DNA of 64,000 nucleotides from Rhizomicrobium sp. (lineage in GTDB: Bacteria; Pseudomonadota; Alphaproteobacteria; Micropepsales; Micropepsaceae): contig JBBCHM010000001.1 of NCBI GenBank assembly GCA_037200045.1, positions 124,001 through 188,000 of the forward strand. The letters are read 5' to 3'. The notes beneath the pieces were generated by a model. That model saw only the letters and a list, made by a program, of their open reading frames with translations, searched no databases and was not told the DNA's origin. Numbering within the stretch: position 1 is the stretch's first letter; every line of letters begins with the position of its first letter. Of the stretch, positions 18,789 through 28,913 are shown in pieces. Position numbers and translations under genes: made by a program.

Positions 18789-19655
18789 CTAAACGAGGAA
18801 TTCGAGCAGGATGGCGTTGACGCGCTCCGGCGCGTCGTGCGCCACCCAATGCGTCGCCTCGGGCAGGTAGGTCAGCCGCACATCGGAGCAAAGCGCCTTG
18901 CTCGCTTCGGCGAGCGCGGGCAGGACGTAGGAATCGTTCTTTCCCCAGATGATTTGCACGGGTGCCGCAATGCTCGCTGCCGGGATGGGCGCGAACCTCC
19001 GCAGGCGGATGGCCCGATACCAGTTGATCATCGCCGTCAGCGCGCCGGGCTGGCTCCAGGCCTCGCGATAGCGGGCAATTTCCGCGTTGGAGACCGGTGC
19101 TCTCGCCTCGCGCAATGCGCCCACCAGGGCGCGACAGTTGCGCGCCCGCAGGAGCGCTTCGGGAAGCCACGGGATCTGGAAGGCGCGGACATACCAACTC
19201 GCACGGCGCTGCACCGGATCCTTGTCCATCGCCTCGCGCCACACCGCCGGATGCGGACAGTTGAGCACCGCGAGCTTGCGGATCCGCTCTGGCGACCGCG
19301 TCGTCGTCCACCACGCCGCAACCGCGCCCCAGTCATGTCCGACCAGACGGAACGGCTCGCCCGTGTAATGCGCCGCCAGCGCCACGACATCGGCGGCGAG
19401 ACGGTCGATGTCGTAGTTCTCGATTCCCCGCGGCTTGTCCGAAAGATTGTAGCCACGCTGGTCGGGCGCCACGACCTGATATCCGGCGTCCGCCAAGGCT
19501 CCGATCTGATGGCGCCAGCCGAACCAGAATTCCGGAAAACCGTGCAGCAGGATGACGAGCGGACCGTCCCGTGGCCCCGCCTCGGCGACGTTCAATGTAA
19601 TGTCGCCGCTTGCCACGCGGCGCGTGAAGCGGATGTCGAACAGATCGGTCATCAT
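18789..19655 (-). CDS. Alpha/beta hydrolase, epoxide-hydrolase-like
   Basis: The 288-residue protein has the oxyanion motif HGFPEFWFGWRHQ and the nucleophile elbow VGHDWGA, where Asp rather than Ser is the nucleophile. The catalytic His is in EATHWVAHDAPE. Asp nucleophile plus HGFPE is the signature of epoxide hydrolases and fluoroacetate dehalogenases. The cap region carries the aromatic residues expected of epoxide hydrolases. There is no signal peptide, so it is cytosolic. It stands alone, divergent from the helicase gene. Confidence 0.88.
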   Translation of the reverse strand: MMTDLFDIRFTRRVASGDITLNVAEAGPRDGPLVILLHGFPEFWFGWRHQIGALADAGYQVVAPDQRGYNLSDKPRGIENYDIDRLAADVVALAAHYTGEPFRLVGHDWGAVAAWWTTTRSPERIRKLAVLNCPHPAVWREAMDKDPVQRRASWYVRAFQIPWLPEALLRARNCRALVGALREARAPVSNAEIARYREAWSQPGALTAMINWYRAIRLRRFAPIPAASIAAPVQIIWGKNDSYVLPALAEASKALCSDVRLTYLPEATHWVAHDAPERVNAILLEFLV

Positions 19656-19859
19656 GTGCCTCGCTGGCGCTTAGCTTGACATTAAGACCGTCTGCCGCCA
19701 TATACCCGCCATCGCTTCGCGGTCGCACGCGGCGTGCATGGCACGCTCTCACCGCAAGCTTCATGAAAACTCCCGTTCGCTCCAGATGTGCGTGGAAGAC
19801 GGCAACAAGCCGTTATCAGCGCGTGCATCCCGCACGTTCATGCGGTTAAGGAACATTTT

Positions 19860-21119
19860 TTGAACACGACATTCGAATCCCTCGGCCTTTCCGAGCCGCT
19901 TCTGCGCGCCCTCGCCACCGAGAACTACGCCCACCCCACCCCGATCCAGACGCGCGCCATCCCCACCCTGCTCGGCGGCCGCGACCTGCTCGGCATCGCC
20001 CAGACCGGCACCGGCAAGACCGCCGCGTTCGGCCTGCCGCTGCTGCAGCGCCTGGCGGAGAACCGCAAGCCGCTCACGCCGCGCGGCGCCCGCGCGCTCA
20101 TCCTCGCGCCGACGCGCGAGCTTGCGATCCAGATCGACCAGAGCCTGAAGACCTATGGCCGTCACCTGAACTTCCGTCAGGCGGTGATCCTCGGCGGCGT
20201 CAACCAGAGCCGCCAGATCGCGGCGATGAAGGGCGGCGTCGACATCCTCGTCGCCACGCCCGGTCGCCTGCTCGATCTCATCAAGCAGAACTTCGTCCGT
20301 CTCGATGGCGTCGGCATCCTCGTGGTGGACGAGGCCGACCGCATGCTCGACATGGGCTTCATCAAGGACGTCAGGCGCATCGTGGCGATGCTGCCGAAGG
20401 ACCGCCAGTCCATGCTGTTCTCCGCCACCATGCCGGGCGAAGTCGTCCAGCTGATCGGCGACATGCTGCGCCAGCCCGAGCGCGTCGAAGTCTCGCCGCC
20501 GACCATGACCGCGGACCGCATCGAACAGCGCGTGATCCACATCGCGCAGAAGGACAAGCGCGTCCTGCTCAGCCATCTGCTGCGTGACGAGAAGCTGAAG
20601 CGCGTCATCGTCTTCACCCGCACCAAGCACGTCGCGAACCGGGTGTCTGAGCATCTGGAGCGCTCCGGCTTTTCCGCCGACGCCATCCACGGCAACAAGT
20701 CGCAGAACGCGCGTCAGCGCGCGCTCGAGGGCTTCAAGTCGGGCGATGTCCGCATCCTGGTCGCCACCGACATCGCGGCGCGCGGCGTCGATGTCGACGG
20801 CATCACCCATGTGATCAATTTCGAGCTGCCCAACGAGCCGGAGAGTTACGTCCACCGCATCGGCCGCACCGCGCGCGCCGGCGCGCAGGGCATCGCCATC
20901 TCGTTCTGCGATCCGGCGGAACGCAGTCACCTGCGCAACATCGAAAAGCTGGTGAAGCGCCAGATCGAGGTCGTCGCGCACGATCTGCCGGCGGAAGCGC
21001 TGACGGCGGCGAACGTCAACGAGCTGCCGCGCTCCTTCGGCCATCAGAAGCCGGCGGAGAACAACTATCGCCGCCCCAAGCGCCGCTTCAATCCGCGCGG
21101 CAATCGCCGCGCCGCCTAA
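19860..21119 (+). CDS. DEAD-box ATP-dependent RNA helicase (RhlE-like)
   Basis: All helicase core motifs are present: Q-motif [10 protein letters not shown], Walker [22 protein letters not shown] in [12 protein letters not shown] in FSATMPG, and [10 protein letters not shown] in the second RecA domain. A short basic C-terminal tail ([16 protein letters not shown]) probably binds RNA. I place the start at TTG 19860 ([18 protein letters not shown]) because AAGGAA lies 8 nt upstream and the family begins here. RhlE-type helicases act in ribosome assembly and mRNA decay, often in the cold. The stop overlaps the convergent lipoprotein gene by 4 bp. Confidence 0.93.
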   Translation: MNTTFESLGLSEPLLRALATENYAHPTPIQTRAIPTLLGGRDLLGIAQTGTGKTAAFGLPLLQRLAENRKPLTPRGARALILAPTRELAIQIDQSLKTYGRHLNFRQAVILGGVNQSRQIAAMKGGVDILVATPGRLLDLIKQNFVRLDGVGILVVDEADRMLDMGFIKDVRRIVAMLPKDRQSMLFSATMPGEVVQLIGDMLRQPERVEVSPPTMTADRIEQRVIHIAQKDKRVLLSHLLRDEKLKRVIVFTRTKHVANRVSEHLERSGFSADAIHGNKSQNARQRALEGFKSGDVRILVATDIAARGVDVDGITHVINFELPNEPESYVHRIGRTARAGAQGIAISFCDPAERSHLRNIEKLVKRQIEVVAHDLPAEALTAANVNELPRSFGHQKPAENNYRRPKRRFNPRGNRRAA

Positions 21120-21430
21120 CCGGGCGTCGGATCGACCGTGTAGGGAAAAGCTATGTCCGGCGACCAGTCGCGCCGGACATAGCCCGCCGCCTTCATGCAC
21201 GCGACATAGGCGCGGTTGAAAATCTCGTGGCGCTCGGCATGGCTGCCGGTGATGCCGCCGACATCGTAGTTGCGCGCGACGTCGGCCTTGGCCGCGCAGT
21301 CGGCGCTGTCGAAGGTGAAGTGCGTTTGCGTGGCGTTGCCGGGCGCGAAGGCGTCCGACGTCAGGTCGCCGTAGGATTCGCACCCCGCCAGCAACACGCA
21401 GGCGGCGGCGAGAAGCGCCGGTCTAAGCAC
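21116..21430 (-). CDS. Small lipoprotein of unknown function
   Basis: A GTG start at 21430 with AAGGCGG upstream gives [21 protein letters not shown]: a short signal peptide with lipobox LLAGC, then a mature part of about 88 residues containing two further Cys. A start at 21454 is possible but lies deeper in the upstream gene. The start overlaps the end of the preceding membrane protein gene, so the two are translationally coupled. The function is unknown. Confidence 0.75.
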   Translation of the reverse strand: MLRPALLAAACVLLAGCESYGDLTSDAFAPGNATQTHFTFDSADCAAKADVARNYDVGGITGSHAERHEIFNRAYVACMKAAGYVRRDWSPDIAFPYTVDPTPG

Positions 21431-22043
21431 TGCGCACCGCCTTTTCCACCGCATCGTAGGTGAAGCGCGCGATCGGCTCGATTTCCTTGATCACTTGCCT
21501 GAGCTGCACCGCGTTCTCCTGGATGAAGCTGAAGCTGCTTTCGCGATTTTCCTTGAGCCGCGTCAGCCGCGCCTCGATCCTGGCCTGTTCGTCGGGTCGC
21601 AGATCGCGTGCGTCCAGTTGCGGTTCGAGCTTGGCGATGGTGTCGCTGGCGTCGAAGATGCCGTCGATCGACATGGAGATGCGCAGGATCAGCGTGTGGA
21701 CGCGGGCGCGCAGGTCGGCGCGACTGAGGTCGTACAGCGTCTCGCGGTTGCGATTGTAGATGTCGACCTCTCCCATCGCGGAGCGCAGCATGCGTGTCGT
21801 GATGGGCCCGTAAGGATCGCCGATCTGCTTGGTGTCTGCGGCATAGCCGATGATGATGTTGAGCGTGGTCAGGACCTCGCCGAAGAACAGGGCGGCGTTG
21901 CGCTCGCGCCGGCGCCGTTCGATGTACCATTCCAGCTGCGTCGCCGCGAAGCCGCCAAGCGTCGCCAGCACGGCGCCCAGGAACACCGCCCAGATCGTCG
22001 AGAAGTTCGAGATGAAATCCATGTCTTCTGGAGCGAGCGCCAC
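21423..22043 (-). CDS. Single-span membrane protein of unknown function
   Basis: The 206-residue product has one N-terminal transmembrane helix (IWAVFLGAVLATLGGFAATQ), a basic stop-transfer stretch (IERRRRERN) and a long helical domain. Its C-terminal helix is rich in charged and Ile/Val heptads (RQVIKEIEPIARF). No catalytic motif is seen. It overlaps the start of the lipoprotein gene, suggesting a two-gene envelope operon. Confidence 0.65.
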   Translation of the reverse strand: MALAPEDMDFISNFSTIWAVFLGAVLATLGGFAATQLEWYIERRRRERNAALFFGEVLTTLNIIIGYAADTKQIGDPYGPITTRMLRSAMGEVDIYNRNRETLYDLSRADLRARVHTLILRISMSIDGIFDASDTIAKLEPQLDARDLRPDEQARIEARLTRLKENRESSFSFIQENAVQLRQVIKEIEPIARFTYDAVEKAVRSA

Positions 22044-22098
22044 GCCTTCCTCCCGGCAGCCGTCCTCTTATAGGATGGGCGCACGATGAGGCCAAACC

Positions 22099-22584
22099 GT
22101 GCTTGAGATATTCGTCGACGGCGACGCCTGCCCGGTGAAGGCGGAAGTGGAGCGCGTGGCGGAACGCCATGGGCTCGCCGTCGTCATCGTCAGCAATGGT
22201 GGCCTGCGCCCCAGCCGCCATCCGCTGGTCCGGCATGTGACCGTGGCGGCCGGCGCCGACGCCGCCGACGACTGGATCGCCGAGCACGCCGGGGAGGGCG
22301 ATATCGTCGTCACCGCGGACATCCCGCTCGCCGCGCGCGCCTTGAAGAAGGGCGCCCGCGCGCTAGGTCCGGCCGGCAAACCGTTCACCGAAGCCGGCAT
22401 CGGCATGGCGCTGGGCATGCGCGATCTGCAGCGCCATCTGCGCGAGGCGACCGGCGGCCAGACCTACAATGCGGGCTTTACCAAGGAAGACCGCTCGCGC
22501 TTCCTGGGCGCTCTGGAGAATGAGATCCAGGCCGTCCGCCGCGCCTTCCGCAACGCCACGCCGGAAAACGACGCATCCTCGTGA
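22099..22584 (+). CDS. UPF0178 family protein (YaiI/YqxD-like, DUF188)
   Basis: The protein begins MLEIFVDGDACPVK and continues with GADAADDWIAEHAGEGDIVVTADIPLA (part) and GGQTYNAGFTKEDRSRFL, which are the conserved blocks of UPF0178. The conserved Asp residues resemble those of the PIN-domain-like fold, and the family is thought to be nuclease-related but uncharacterised. The start is GTG at 22099, 161 residues, the normal length. It is divergent from the membrane protein gene. Confidence 0.93.
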   Translation: MLEIFVDGDACPVKAEVERVAERHGLAVVIVSNGGLRPSRHPLVRHVTVAAGADAADDWIAEHAGEGDIVVTADIPLAARALKKGARALGPAGKPFTEAGIGMALGMRDLQRHLREATGGQTYNAGFTKEDRSRFLGALENEIQAVRRAFRNATPENDASS

Positions 22585-22635
22585 CTGCAACTTCCCACCG
22601 CGCCGGCCTGCGTGCCGAAGGAACGCCGGTTTGGC

Positions 22636-23478
22636 TCAGGCGCCCGCGATCGTCGCGCGCAGGGCCGCGAGCCCGTCGGTCAGCGCTGCGGGACCGGGTT
22701 GAAGGATCAGCGGCGATTTGATCTCGACGATGCGGTTCTGCGTCACCGCCGGGATGTCTTCCCATCCGGGACGGCCGCGAATCTTCTCGCGCGAGACCTT
22801 CTTGCCGCACCACGACGCCACGATCACATCGGGCCTGGCAGCGATCACGTCTTCGGAGGAAACGATCCGATCTTTGGCCGCCTGCCGTCCGCGCAGATGC
22901 GCGAAGCAGTCGACGCCTCCGGCGATCTCGATCAGTTCCGACACCCAGCCGATGCTGGTGATCAGCGGGTCGTCCCATTCCTCGAAATAGACGCGCGGCC
23001 TCGGCCCGAACGCCGACGCGCGGACGGCGTCCACTTCGCGCGCGAGCCGGACCGCCAGCGCCTCACCCTTTTGCGGCGCGCCAACCAGGGCACCGGTCAT
23101 GCGAACCATCGCCAGGATGCCGGCGATGTCGCGCTGGTTGAAGAGATGCACCGCGACGCCGGCGCGCGCGAGTTCGGCCAGGATGTCCGCCTGCAGATCG
23201 CTGAAGGCGAGCACGAGGTCCGGCCTCAGCTCCACGATCTTGGCGATATTGGCGGTGGTGAACGCGGCGATGCGCGGTTTCTCTTTGCGTACTTGTGGCG
23301 GACGCACCGCATAGCCGGTGACGCCCACGATGCGATCCTGTTCGCCGATCAGATAGAGCGTCTCGACGGTCTCTTCCGTGAGGCAGATGATACGGCGTGG
23401 CGGGAACGGCATCGGATGGGGCTCGGGCGAATCCAGCGGGACAATACGACGCTCTGTCGCCCGACGCGCTATCGACAT
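22636..23478 (-). CDS. Cobalamin/Fe-siderophore ABC substrate-binding-like protein without signal peptide
   Basis: The sequence RRIICLTEETVETLYLIGEQDRIVGVT followed by LRPDLVLAFSD, and GWEDIPAVTQNRIVEI near the end, match the periplasmic-binding-protein fold III family (BtuF/FhuD-like). No export signal precedes it at either possible start (23478 or Met at 23412). No ABC permease or ATPase lies nearby. Cytosolic stand-alone BtuF-like proteins are frequent in proteobacteria and annotated as cobalamin-binding; the actual ligand is not known. Confidence 0.75.
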   Translation of the reverse strand: MSIARRATERRIVPLDSPEPHPMPFPPRRIICLTEETVETLYLIGEQDRIVGVTGYAVRPPQVRKEKPRIAAFTTANIAKIVELRPDLVLAFSDLQADILAELARAGVAVHLFNQRDIAGILAMVRMTGALVGAPQKGEALAVRLAREVDAVRASAFGPRPRVYFEEWDDPLITSIGWVSELIEIAGGVDCFAHLRGRQAAKDRIVSSEDVIAARPDVIVASWCGKKVSREKIRGRPGWEDIPAVTQNRIVEIKSPLILQPGPAALTDGLAALRATIAGA

Positions 23479-23530
23479 TAGGCCCTGAGGGAAAACCTGC
23501 TACGCTGATGCAGAGAGCGGTGGGGATCGC

Positions 23531-24400
23531 ATGTTGCGCTTGAGGGAATTGGCGGGCGCCGCCGCCGCGGGCATCGTTGCGATGGGCATCGCCGCTGCCG
23601 TGCCTTTCCTGGCGAACGTTCACGTCGCCTTCCGGCCGGACATCGCCGTCCGCAACGTGCAATTGGCCTCGGCCGAAGCCAATACCGCGTTGCGCGTGGT
23701 CATGGACGGAACCCTGCCGCCGGCGCCGCGGAAGCAGCCCCCCGCCGTTCCCGATCCGGCCGTGGCGCAGCAGGCCGATGCCGCGGATCGCTTGCGCGGA
23801 AAAATCCCGTCCGAACTCTTCGGCTATTTCGACGTCTATCTCTATGTCAGCAAGGCGGCGTCGGGATCGCTGGCGCAGCACATGTACGTCTTCCACCGGG
23901 ATGCCGCGAACGGCCTCGTCTTCGAACAGAGTTTCCCGGTCTCCACCGGGCGCGAATTGCACGAGCGCTATTTCACCTCGACGCCGGTGGGATTGTTCGA
24001 ACTCGACCCCAATCGCTTCGAGCGCATGCACTACTCGCACACCTGGCACGGCGCGGCGATGCCGTGGGCGATGTTCCTAAACGCGACGCTGCACGGCCGG
24101 CAGACCGGCGTCGCGCTGCACTCGGCATCGGTGCACACCGCCGAGCTCGGCCGCCGTGCCTCGGGCGGTTGCGTCCGCCTGCCGCCCGACAAGGCGGCTG
24201 AGTTGTTCAACCGCTTCCAGTCGCAGGAGCGCGGCATGGTGCCGGTCTTCGCCTATGACGCCGCCCACAACCGCACCAGCGGTGACGGCGTCGTGCTGCG
24301 CGACGGCCAGGGCCATCCGATCCTGACGCCGGGCTTTCGCGTGCTGGTGTTCATCGAGGATTATGAGGGCGGACCGGCGCTGGTCGCCGTCGTCGCCTGA
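23531..24400 (+). CDS. L,D-transpeptidase (YkuD domain)
   Basis: The 289-residue exported protein starts with an Ala/Gly-rich hydrophobic signal or anchor. Its catalytic motif is H-x8-LG-x3-S-x-GCVRL (HSASVHTAELGRRASGGCVRL split between residues about 197 and 217), with the catalytic Cys near 214. YkuD enzymes make 3-3 peptidoglycan cross-links or attach lipoproteins to peptidoglycan in the periplasm. It is divergent from the substrate-binding-like gene. Confidence 0.88.
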   Translation: MLRLRELAGAAAAGIVAMGIAAAVPFLANVHVAFRPDIAVRNVQLASAEANTALRVVMDGTLPPAPRKQPPAVPDPAVAQQADAADRLRGKIPSELFGYFDVYLYVSKAASGSLAQHMYVFHRDAANGLVFEQSFPVSTGRELHERYFTSTPVGLFELDPNRFERMHYSHTWHGAAMPWAMFLNATLHGRQTGVALHSASVHTAELGRRASGGCVRLPPDKAAELFNRFQSQERGMVPVFAYDAAHNRTSGDGVVLRDGQGHPILTPGFRVLVFIEDYEGGPALVAVVA

Positions 24401-25996
24401 TCAGCCGGCGATGCTTTTCGCCACCGCTTCCGCGATCTTGATGCCGTCGACCCCGGCCGAAAGGATGCCGCCGGCAAAGCCGGCGCCTTCGCCGGCCGGA
24501 TAGAGTCCCCGCGTATTCGTGCTCTGCAAATCCTCGCCGCGCCGGATGCGGATCGGGGAGGAGGTGCGAGTCTCCACGCCGGTCAATATCGCATCCTCCA
24601 TGGCGAAGCCGGGGATCTGCCGCCCGAAGGCCGGCAGCGCCTCGCGGATCGCGGCGATGGCATAGTCCGGCAAACAGTCCGAAAGATCGGTCAGGTGCAC
24701 GCCCGGACGGTAGGACGGCGTCACCGCACCGAGTTCGGTCGACGCGCGCCCGGCCAAGAAATCGCCGACCTTCTGCCCCGGCGCCTGGTAGGTGCCGCCG
24801 CCCGCCTCGAAGGCCTTCGCTTCCCAGCGCCGCTGAAGCGCGATCCCGGCCAAGGGATGCTCCGGATAGTCGGTGGGCGTGATGCCGACCACGATTCCGG
24901 CATTGGCGTTGCGCTCGTTGCGCGAATACTGGCTCATGCCGTTGGTCGCGACGCGCCCCACCTCGCTCGTGGCCGCCACCACCGTGCCGCCCGGGCACAT
25001 GCAGAAACTGTAGACCGAACGGCCGTTCGCGGCGTGGTGCACCAGCCGGTACTCGGCCGCGCCCAGCTCCGGAATCGAGCGCCCATAGCGCGCCTTGTCG
25101 ATCAGCGATTGCGGATGCTCGATGCGAAAGCCGATGGAGAACGGCTTGGCCTCCATGTCGACGCCGCGGTCGTGGAGCATCTGGAACGTGTCGCGGGCGC
25201 TGTGACCCACCGCGAGCACGACGTGATCGGCCGCGACCCGCTCGCCGTCCGCCAGCACCACGCCGCGCACCCGGCGCTCGGCGTCGAGCTCGATGTCCGT
25301 GACGCGACTGCGAAAGCGATATTCGCCGCCGAGACTTTCGATGGTTTCACGTAGGCTCTCGACCATCGTCACCAGCCGGAAGGTGCCGATATGCGGATGC
25401 GCCTCGGTCAGGATTTCCTCCGGCGCGCCGGCCTTGACGAATTCGGTCAGCACCTTGCGGCCGAGATGGCGCGGGTCCTTGATCTGGCTGTAGAGCTTGC
25501 CGTCGGAGAACGTTCCGGCGCCGCCCTCGCCGAACTGCACGTTGGATTCCGGATCGAGCACCGCGCGTCGCCACAGCCCCCAGGTGTCCTTGGTACGCTC
25601 GCGCACCACTTTGCCGCGTTCCAGGACGATCGGGCGGAACCCCGACTGCGCCAGGATCAGCGCCGCGAACAGTCCGCACGGCCCGGCGCCGATCACAATC
25701 GGCCGCTTTTCCAGGTTCGCGGGCGCGTGCGCGACGAAGCGGTATTCCATGTCGGGCGTCGGCGCGACATGCGGCTCGCCTTTCAGCCGTTTGAGGACCG
25801 CGGCCTCGTTCTCCACCTCGGCGTCGACGATGTAGACGAACAGGATCGCCGATTTCTTCCGGGCATCGTGCCCGCGCTTGAAAATAGAAAAACGCTTCAG
25901 CGCCTGCGCCGGAATGCGCAGCCGCTTGAGGACCGCGCCTTTCAGCGCCTCCGGCCCGTGATCGAGCGGCAGCTTGATTTCCGTCAGTCGCAGCAT
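24401..25996 (-). CDS. FAD-dependent dehydrogenase of the COG2509 type
   Basis: About 530 residues with the start at Met 25996 (MLRLTEIKLPLDHGPEAL); the frame extends further upstream only over the neighbouring promoter. An N-terminal small alpha/beta domain precedes the dinucleotide-binding motif VIGAGPCGLFAALILAQSG. SVQFGEGGAGTFSDGKL-like sequence (NVQFGEGGAGTFSDGKLY) and a C-terminal FAD motif GLYPAGEGAGFAGGI follow. Members are predicted NAD(P)/FAD oxidoreductases of unknown substrate. It is divergent from a second flavoprotein. Confidence 0.88.
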   Translation of the reverse strand: MLRLTEIKLPLDHGPEALKGAVLKRLRIPAQALKRFSIFKRGHDARKKSAILFVYIVDAEVENEAAVLKRLKGEPHVAPTPDMEYRFVAHAPANLEKRPIVIGAGPCGLFAALILAQSGFRPIVLERGKVVRERTKDTWGLWRRAVLDPESNVQFGEGGAGTFSDGKLYSQIKDPRHLGRKVLTEFVKAGAPEEILTEAHPHIGTFRLVTMVESLRETIESLGGEYRFRSRVTDIELDAERRVRGVVLADGERVAADHVVLAVGHSARDTFQMLHDRGVDMEAKPFSIGFRIEHPQSLIDKARYGRSIPELGAAEYRLVHHAANGRSVYSFCMCPGGTVVAATSEVGRVATNGMSQYSRNERNANAGIVVGITPTDYPEHPLAGIALQRRWEAKAFEAGGGTYQAPGQKVGDFLAGRASTELGAVTPSYRPGVHLTDLSDCLPDYAIAAIREALPAFGRQIPGFAMEDAILTGVETRTSSPIRIRRGEDLQSTNTRGLYPAGEGAGFAGGILSAGVDGIKIAEAVAKSIAG

Positions 25997-26072
25997 GGCC
26001 GAGAGATAGGCGAGGGCGCCCGCGAAGGGAAGGGCGCTTGCGCTCCAGGGTCCGGACACCGATACAGGCACG

Positions 26073-27278
26073 ATGGACAAATGCCCGACGATAGCCGTGA
26101 TCGGGGCCGGGCCCGCTGGGCTGATGGCGGCCGAGGTGCTGGGCACGGCGGGCGCCACGGTCACGATCTATGACCGCATGCCGTCGGTGGGCCGCAAGCT
26201 GCTGATGGCCGGCCGCGGCGGCCTGAACCTCACCCACGCCGAGCCGTTCGAGCAATTCCTTTCGCGCTACGGTTCCGCAACGACGCGCCTGCGCCCGATG
26301 CTCGAAGCCTTCCCACCTTCGGCGCTGATCGAATGGGCGAATGGCTTGGGCGCAGAGACCTTCGTCGGCTCCAGCGGCCGTGTGTTTCCCAAGGCGATGA
26401 AAGCCTCGCCGCTTCTGCGCGCCTGGCTCGCACACCTTGACCGCCAGGGCGTCCAATTCCGGCTCCGGCATATGTGGCGCGGATGGAAAGACGGTTCGTT
26501 GCTCTTCCAGACGACGGAAGGCGAGGTCGCCGTCAGTCCGGACGCGACGGTGCTTGCGCTCGGCGGCGCCAGCTGGCCGCGTCTCGGTTCCACCGGCGAT
26601 TGGACCGCGATCCTCGCGCACAAGGGCGTCGCCATCGCGCCCCTTAAGCCCGCGAATTGCGGGTTCTCGGTCCGGTGGAGCGATGTCTTCCGCGAACGCT
26701 TCGCCGGCCAGCCTCTGAAGAATGCGCGGTTCTCGCATGGCGGCCGTTCGGCGCGGGGCGAGGCCATGCTCACGGCCTATGGGATCGAGGGTGGTGCGAT
26801 CTACGCGCTGTCCGCCGCGCTGCGCGAAACCATCGATGCCGACGGCACGGCCGCGCTGGACATCGATTTGCGTCCCGATCTTGCGGTCGAGGAACTGGCG
26901 CGCAGGCTCGCTAAGCCGCGCGGCAAGGACTCGCTGACCAACCATCTGCGCAAGGCGCTGAACCTGTCGCCCGTGGAGATCAACCTGCTGCGCGAAGGCT
27001 CGCCGCTCGGGTCCGATCCCGCGACGTTGGCACACCGCGTCAAGGCCGTGCGGCTGACGCTGACCGGCACGCAAGGTCTCGAACGCGCCATCTCGACCGC
27101 GGGCGGCGTCTCTTTCGATGCGGTCGACAAGAACCTGATGCTGAAGGCCGTCCCCGGCGTCTACGTCGCGGGCGAGATGCTGGATTGGGAAGCGCCGACC
27201 GGCGGCTATCTGCTCCAGGCCTGTTTCGCGACCGGCGCGTTTGCCGCGCGCGCCATCCTGGCCGGGATCGACGCATGA
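26073..27278 (+). CDS. HI0933/BaiN-like flavoprotein (TIGR03862 type)
   Basis: The 401-residue protein opens with the FAD-binding IAVIGAGPAGLMAAEVL motif, then VGRKLLMAGRGGLNLTH, the hallmark of the HI0933/YhiN family. It ends with GVYVAGEMLDWEAPTGGYLLQ, the second FAD contact. Members are predicted NAD(P)H-flavin oxidoreductases; one, BaiN, acts on bile-acid intermediates, but the substrate here cannot be inferred. It is divergently transcribed from the COG2509-type flavoprotein with a 76-bp shared promoter region. Confidence 0.9.
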   Translation: MDKCPTIAVIGAGPAGLMAAEVLGTAGATVTIYDRMPSVGRKLLMAGRGGLNLTHAEPFEQFLSRYGSATTRLRPMLEAFPPSALIEWANGLGAETFVGSSGRVFPKAMKASPLLRAWLAHLDRQGVQFRLRHMWRGWKDGSLLFQTTEGEVAVSPDATVLALGGASWPRLGSTGDWTAILAHKGVAIAPLKPANCGFSVRWSDVFRERFAGQPLKNARFSHGGRSARGEAMLTAYGIEGGAIYALSAALRETIDADGTAALDIDLRPDLAVEELARRLAKPRGKDSLTNHLRKALNLSPVEINLLREGSPLGSDPATLAHRVKAVRLTLTGTQGLERAISTAGGVSFDAVDKNLMLKAVPGVYVAGEMLDWEAPTGGYLLQACFATGAFAARAILAGIDA

Positions 27279-27326
27279 CGCAGCCTGCGGGAACTCGCAG
27301 GCGCCGCTGTCCTCACCGTCCGAGCA

Positions 27327-28778
27327 TCAGAGCCCGCCGAGCAGCAGGTATTTGATCTCGAGATACTCCTCGATGCCGTATTTCGAGCCTTCGCGGCCGA
27401 TGCCGGATTGCTTGACGCCGCCGAACGGCGCGACCTCGGTCGAGATGATGCCTTCGTTGATGCCGACCATGCCGTATTCCAGCGCCTCGGCGACCCGCAT
27501 GACGCGCCCGATGTCGCGGGCATAGAAATAGGCCGCGAGGCCGAAATCGGTCGCGTTGGCGATGCGGATCGCCTCGGCTTCGTCCGTAAAGCGGAACAGG
27601 GTCGCGACGGGCCCGAAAATCTCCTCCTTGGCGATGTCCATTTCGGGCCTCACCTCGGTCACGACGGTCGGTTCGAAGAACGTGCCGCCCAGCGCACTGC
27701 GCTTGCCGCCCAGCACGACCTTGGCGCCCGACGCCGTCGCCTGGCCGAGCAGGCGCTCGACCTTCTCGACCGCCTCCGCGTTGATGAGCGGGCCTTGCGT
27801 CACGCCGTCGTCGAAGCCGCTGCCGACCGTCAGCGCGGCCGCGCGCGCCTTCAGCCTGGCCGCGAAGGCGTCATAGACCTTGTCCTGCACCAGGATGCGG
27901 TTCGCGCAGACACAGGTCTGCCCCATATTGCGGTACTTCGAGACCATGGCGCCCTCGACCGCGGCATCCAGATCGGCATCGTCGAACACGATGAACGGCG
28001 CGTTGCCGCCGAGCTCGAGGCTGACCTTCTTGATGGTCGAGGCGCACTGCGCCATCAGCAGCCTTCCGATCTCGGTCGAGCCCGTGAAGCTGAACTTGCG
28101 CACCAGGGGATGGGTGGTCAGCACCTTGCCGACCTCCGGCGCCTTGTCGGACGTGACGACGTTGAACACGCCCTTGGGAATGCCGGCGCGATGCGCCAGC
28201 TCGGCCAGCGCCGTCGCCGACAGCGGCGTCTCCGCCGCCGGCTTGATGACGAAGGTGCAGCCCGCCGCCAGCGCCGGCGCCGCCTTGCGCGTGATCATCG
28301 CATTGGGAAAATTCCACGGCGTGATCGCCGCCACCACGCCGACCGGCTCCTTGAGCACCACGATGCGCTTGCCCGGCGCGAAGCTTGGGATCACGTCGCC
28401 ATAGACGCGCTTGGCCTCTTCGGCGAACCATTCGATGAACGAGGCGCCATAGCCGATCTCGCCGCGCGATTCGGCCAGCGGCTTTCCCTGTTCCGCCGTC
28501 ATCAGCCGCGCCAAGTCTTCCCGGTTGGCCAGGATCAGGTCGAACCATTTGCGCAAGAGGCCGGCGCGCTCCTTGGCCGTCTTGGCCTTCCAGTCGGGAC
28601 CCGCCGCATAGGCGGCCTCGATCGCCTTGCGCGTCTCCTCGGGGCCGTGATCGGCGATCTGCGCGATCGTCTCGCCGCTCGCCTTGTCGGTCACCGCGAA
28701 GCGCGTTTCCGATCCGACCCAGGCGCCGTCGATATAGGCATCGGGCCGGAGCAGCGTTTCGTCTTTCAGTTTCAGCAT
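27327..28778 (-). CDS. gabD: NAD(P)-dependent succinate-semialdehyde dehydrogenase
   Basis: This is an aldehyde dehydrogenase of the GabD group, oxidising succinate semialdehyde to succinate in 4-aminobutyrate catabolism. The motifs are complete: PWNFPNAMITRK, the cofactor motif FTGSTEIG, catalytic Glu in LELGGNAP, catalytic Cys in GQTCVCANR, and the C-terminal EYGMVGINEG with PFGGVKQSG. The 483-residue length is typical. It stands alone, without a GABA transaminase nearby. Confidence 0.92.
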   Translation of the reverse strand: MLKLKDETLLRPDAYIDGAWVGSETRFAVTDKASGETIAQIADHGPEETRKAIEAAYAAGPDWKAKTAKERAGLLRKWFDLILANREDLARLMTAEQGKPLAESRGEIGYGASFIEWFAEEAKRVYGDVIPSFAPGKRIVVLKEPVGVVAAITPWNFPNAMITRKAAPALAAGCTFVIKPAAETPLSATALAELAHRAGIPKGVFNVVTSDKAPEVGKVLTTHPLVRKFSFTGSTEIGRLLMAQCASTIKKVSLELGGNAPFIVFDDADLDAAVEGAMVSKYRNMGQTCVCANRILVQDKVYDAFAARLKARAAALTVGSGFDDGVTQGPLINAEAVEKVERLLGQATASGAKVVLGGKRSALGGTFFEPTVVTEVRPEMDIAKEEIFGPVATLFRFTDEAEAIRIANATDFGLAAYFYARDIGRVMRVAEALEYGMVGINEGIISTEVAPFGGVKQSGIGREGSKYGIEEYLEIKYLLLGGL

Positions 28779-28913
28779 CGGGAAATCCTCGGTTGCATCG
28801 GAAACGCCCGGAAGCGCAAAGTGGCGATGTCCGGCACAAATTCAAGCTGGATAGGCACCTTGCGCCGCAGCATGCCGCCGCGGTCTCCCGCACCTGGACG
28901 CGCCCGTCCCAGC

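Noticed and set aside
18454..18792. 112-residue plus-strand frame in the gap before the hydrolase gene
   Set aside because: Low-complexity Arg/Pro/Ala content and no start signal; no support for a gene.
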